DNA of 42,364 nucleotides from Bradyrhizobium valentinum (GTDB taxonomy: Bacteria > Pseudomonadota > Alphaproteobacteria > Rhizobiales > Xanthobacteraceae). This document shows positions 40,444-42,364 of the stretch, in pieces. A program made the translations under genes and the position numbers. Location of the stretch: NCBI RefSeq assembly GCF_001440405.1, contig NZ_LLXX01000034.1, positions 1 through 42,364 on the forward strand. Direction: 5' to 3'. A model generated the notes under the pieces. That model had not been told where the DNA came from. It saw nothing but the letters and a program-made list of their open reading frames with translations, and did not search any database. The stretch's first letter is position 1. Each line of letters opens with the position of its first letter.

Positions 40444-41909
40444 AGCACCTTGCCCGGATTCATGATGCCGAGGGGATCGAGCATCGTCTTGATGCCGCGC
40501 ATCAATTCGATCGCGACCTTGTCCTTGACGTCGGGCAGTTCGTCGCGCTTGAGCACGCCGATGCCGTGCTCGGCCGAAATCGATCCGCCCATCTGCAGCA
40601 CGATCGCAAACACCACCTCGTTCACCTCATGCCAGCGCGACATGAAGTCGGCGGTGTCGCCGCCGATCGGCTGGCTGACATTGTAGTGGATGTTGCCGTC
40701 GCCGAGATGGCCGAACGGCACCGGCCGCGAGCCCGGAATGAGCTTCACCACCGCCGCGTTGGCCTCCTCGATGAAAGCGGGCACGGCCGCAACCGGTACA
40801 GATATATCGTGCTTGATCGAGCCGCCTTCCGGCTTCTGCGCCGCCGACATCTCGTCGCGCAACTTCCAGAACCCGGCGCGCTGGGAGAGATTTGCCGCGA
40901 TCACGGCGTCGTCGACGATGCCTTCCTCCATGCCCTTAGCGAGGATGGATTCCAGCGCGCCGCGGGCGCCGTCGCGTGGAGACGACAATTCCATCAGCAC
41001 GTACCAGGGATGCTTTGATGTCAGGGGATCGCGGATGTCGATGCCGTGGCGCAGGCTGAAATCGACCGCGATGTCGGCGAGCAGTTCGAAGCTGGTGAGG
41101 CTGCCGGCCGCCTCGTTCTGGGCGATCGACAGCAGTTTCAGCGCCTCTGCCGGCGATTTGAGACCGACATAGGCGGTCTCCACCGCATGCGGCTTCGGAA
41201 ACAGCTTGAGCGTCGCCGCGGTGATGATGCCGAGCGTGCCTTCGGCGCCGATGAAGAGATTGCGCAAATCGTAGCCGGTGTTGTCCTTCTTCAGCTTCGA
41301 CAGCCCGTTCAGGATCCGGCCGTCGGCGAGCACGACCTCGAGCCCGAGCGCCATCTCGCGCGCCACGCCGTACGCTAATGCAGCGGTGCCACCCGCATTG
41401 GTGGAGAGGTTGCCGCCGATGGTGCAGCTTCCTTCCGCGCCGAGCGATAGCGGGAACAGACGACCGGCTTCGGCCGCACGTTGCTGCGCGATCTGCAGCA
41501 CGACGCCGGCCTCGCAGGTCATCGTGTTGGAGGCCGGATCGATCTCGCGGATCTTGTCCAGCCGCCGCATCGAGACGACGACCTCGCCATTATGCGGGGT
41601 CTGGCCGCCGACCAGGCCGGTATTGCCGCCCTGCGGCACCAGCGCGATTTTGTGTTCGCTGGCGAGCTTGCAAATCGCGGACACTTCCGCCGTGGAGCCG
41701 GGCCGCAACACCAGCGGCGAACGGCCGTGGAACAGATCGCGTTCCTCGGTGACATAAGGCGCGATATCGGCCGCATCGGTCACCGCGTATTTGTCGCCGA
41801 CGATAGCGCGAAATTTTGCGATCAGCTCGGCGGGGAGCGGCGGCACGGAAGCTTGCGAAGACCCTTGAACGGATTCTTGGACGATATTCATTTTCTTCTT
41901 CTCTTTCAT
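40440..41909 (-). CDS. FAD-binding oxidoreductase, D-2-hydroxyglutarate/D-lactate dehydrogenase family
   Basis: A 489-residue enzyme of the PCMH-type FAD family, which oxidises D-2-hydroxy acids. The FAD domain has IALVPQGGNTGLVGGQTPHNGE, LSLGAEGSCTIGGNLSTNAGG and FIGAEGTLGIITAATLKLFP. The C-terminal catalytic domain has RPVPFGHLGDGNIHYNVSQP (metal-binding His pair) and SAEHGIGVLKRDELP. D-2-hydroxyglutarate, D-lactate and glycolate (GlcD-like) are possible substrates; the D-2HGDH group is the nearest by these motifs. ATG 41909 overlaps the Sua5 stop by ATGA, favouring it over ATG 41891. The GNAT gene overlaps its stop by 4 nt. Electron acceptor may be ETF, which would link it to ETF-QO. Confidence 0.93.
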   Translation of the reverse strand: MKEKKKMNIVQESVQGSSQASVPPLPAELIAKFRAIVGDKYAVTDAADIAPYVTEERDLFHGRSPLVLRPGSTAEVSAICKLASEHKIALVPQGGNTGLVGGQTPHNGEVVVSMRRLDKIREIDPASNTMTCEAGVVLQIAQQRAAEAGRLFPLSLGAEGSCTIGGNLSTNAGGTAALAYGVAREMALGLEVVLADGRILNGLSKLKKDNTGYDLRNLFIGAEGTLGIITAATLKLFPKPHAVETAYVGLKSPAEALKLLSIAQNEAAGSLTSFELLADIAVDFSLRHGIDIRDPLTSKHPWYVLMELSSPRDGARGALESILAKGMEEGIVDDAVIAANLSQRAGFWKLRDEMSAAQKPEGGSIKHDISVPVAAVPAFIEEANAAVVKLIPGSRPVPFGHLGDGNIHYNVSQPIGGDTADFMSRWHEVNEVVFAIVLQMGGSISAEHGIGVLKRDELPDVKDKVAIELMRGIKTMLDPLGIMNPGKVL

Positions 41910-42364
41910 TCCCGCCCGTTCAATTCTCGCCCCATGGCTGCGCGGCGCAGCCGGTCGTTGATGGCTTCACCCAATCCCTCGTCCGGAATGGGCATCACCG
42001 CAATGGTGTGCACGCCTTTGCCGTCGAGTGCGCGAAGATGGCCGAACAGATTGGCGGCGGCCTCCGCAAGATCGCCGCGCTCCGACAGATTCATCACCGT
42101 GGACGCTGCGTCAATTCCCGAAATTGCTCCGAGGCCAAACGCGAGCAATGCTTCGCCGGGCTCCAGCAATTGTGCGTTGAGGCGCACGCGCGCGCGCGGC
42201 GCGTAGTGGGACGCCAGCATGCCCGGCGCCAGCGGTTGCCCGCTGTCGCTCTCAGTGTCTGCCGGCGGCTGCACCAGCGCGCGGCCCAGCACGCGTTCGA
42301 TCTCCGCGCGCGGCAAGCCGCCGGGGCGCAGCAGGATCGGTTCGTCAAAGCAGCCGACGATGGT
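41906..42364 (-). CDS. L-threonylcarbamoyladenylate synthase (Sua5), N-terminal part outside the window
   Basis: Sua5 makes threonylcarbamoyl-AMP for the t6A37 modification of tRNAs that read ANN codons. The visible 152 residues are the C-terminal part: the end of the YrdC domain TIVGCFDEPILLRPGG, then the Sua5 domain with PLAPGMLASHYAPRARV and a final GEAINDRLRRAA. The presence of the Sua5 domain separates it from the short TsaC form. The frame is open to the right edge, so the start lies beyond it; a TTG near 42316 is internal. Its stop overlaps the start of the FAD dehydrogenase gene (ATGA), opening a coupled four-gene run. Confidence 0.93.
   Translation of the reverse strand, partial: TIVGCFDEPILLRPGGLPRAEIERVLGRALVQPPADTESDSGQPLAPGMLASHYAPRARVRLNAQLLEPGEALLAFGLGAISGIDAASTVMNLSERGDLAEAAANLFGHLRALDGKGVHTIAVMPIPDEGLGEAINDRLRRAAMGRELNGRE

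Noticed and set aside
1..42364. A defence island, prophage, secretion system or other new multi-gene system
   Set aside because: All recognisable genes are core metabolism, translation, repair or envelope genes in ordinary arrangement; no integrase, transposase, toxin-antitoxin pair, nuclease-helicase set or array was seen.

Overview
The window is chromosomal core sequence from a high-GC alphaproteobacterium. Gene content (DUF1236, DUF6894, TIGR02301, a DUF2339 membrane protein, a class II PPDK) and several dispersed palindromic repeats, one translating as the 'GWVERSETH' peptide tail, point to Bradyrhizobium or a close relative in the Nitrobacteraceae. This assignment comes from recognition, not from a database search. 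I see no phage, insertion sequence, CRISPR array, plasmid functions, rRNA or tRNA.

Layout. 1-8600: RNase HII (cut by the left edge) and a polytopic GT39-like protein; a minus-strand pair (unusual family-4-like uracil-DNA glycosylase plus an orphan protein); then ETF-ubiquinone oxidoreductase, a secreted TPR protein and ispE on the plus strand. 8560-13290: a LysE-type exporter whose C terminus runs into a repeat, a trans-polyprenyl diphosphate synthase, a DUF2007/TrmN6-like pair, a 32-codon small ORF, an S49 peptidase and a 70-aa protein. 13290-17000: glyQ, glyS and a methyltransferase in tight succession. 17190-25500: a divergent DUF1236/DUF3096 pair, pyruvate phosphate dikinase with a lysine/alanine-rich tail, a SleB-type cell-wall hydrolase, an MFS transporter and an AcuI/YhdH reductase. 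25660-28603: a secreted protein, a DUF6894 protein and a chemoreceptor. 28726-34232: a minus-strand run ygfZ, tag, HD phosphohydrolase, tyrosine phosphatase, DUF2339. 34382-38408: a dihydroorotase-family enzyme on plus; a 88-aa protein, HAD phosphatase, TIGR02301 protein, Nudix hydrolase and an unknown protein on minus. 38471-42364: SRAP (HMCES/YedK) on plus, then a coupled minus-strand run Sua5, D-2-hydroxyacid FAD dehydrogenase, GNAT, NudK-like Nudix.

How the genes relate. Most are housekeeping: translation (glyQS, Sua5, TrmN6), isoprenoid and quinone side chain (ispE, polyprenyl synthase), electron transfer (ETF-QO, FAD dehydrogenase) and central carbon (PPDK). DNA repair and nucleotide sanitation recur (UDG, Tag, SRAP, two Nudix proteins, an HD phosphohydrolase, RNase HII) but in separate transcription units.

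I found no convincing new multi-gene system. What stands out is non-coding: at least six kinds of structured intergenic repeat, including an 82-nt element that folds on paper as a perfect cloverleaf, and one repeat that replaced the end of a gene. Among proteins the odd ones are a UDG lacking two of four Fe-S cysteines, a dihydroorotase homologue with QxH in place of HxH, the PPDK tail, and a stretch of atypical codons in glyS.
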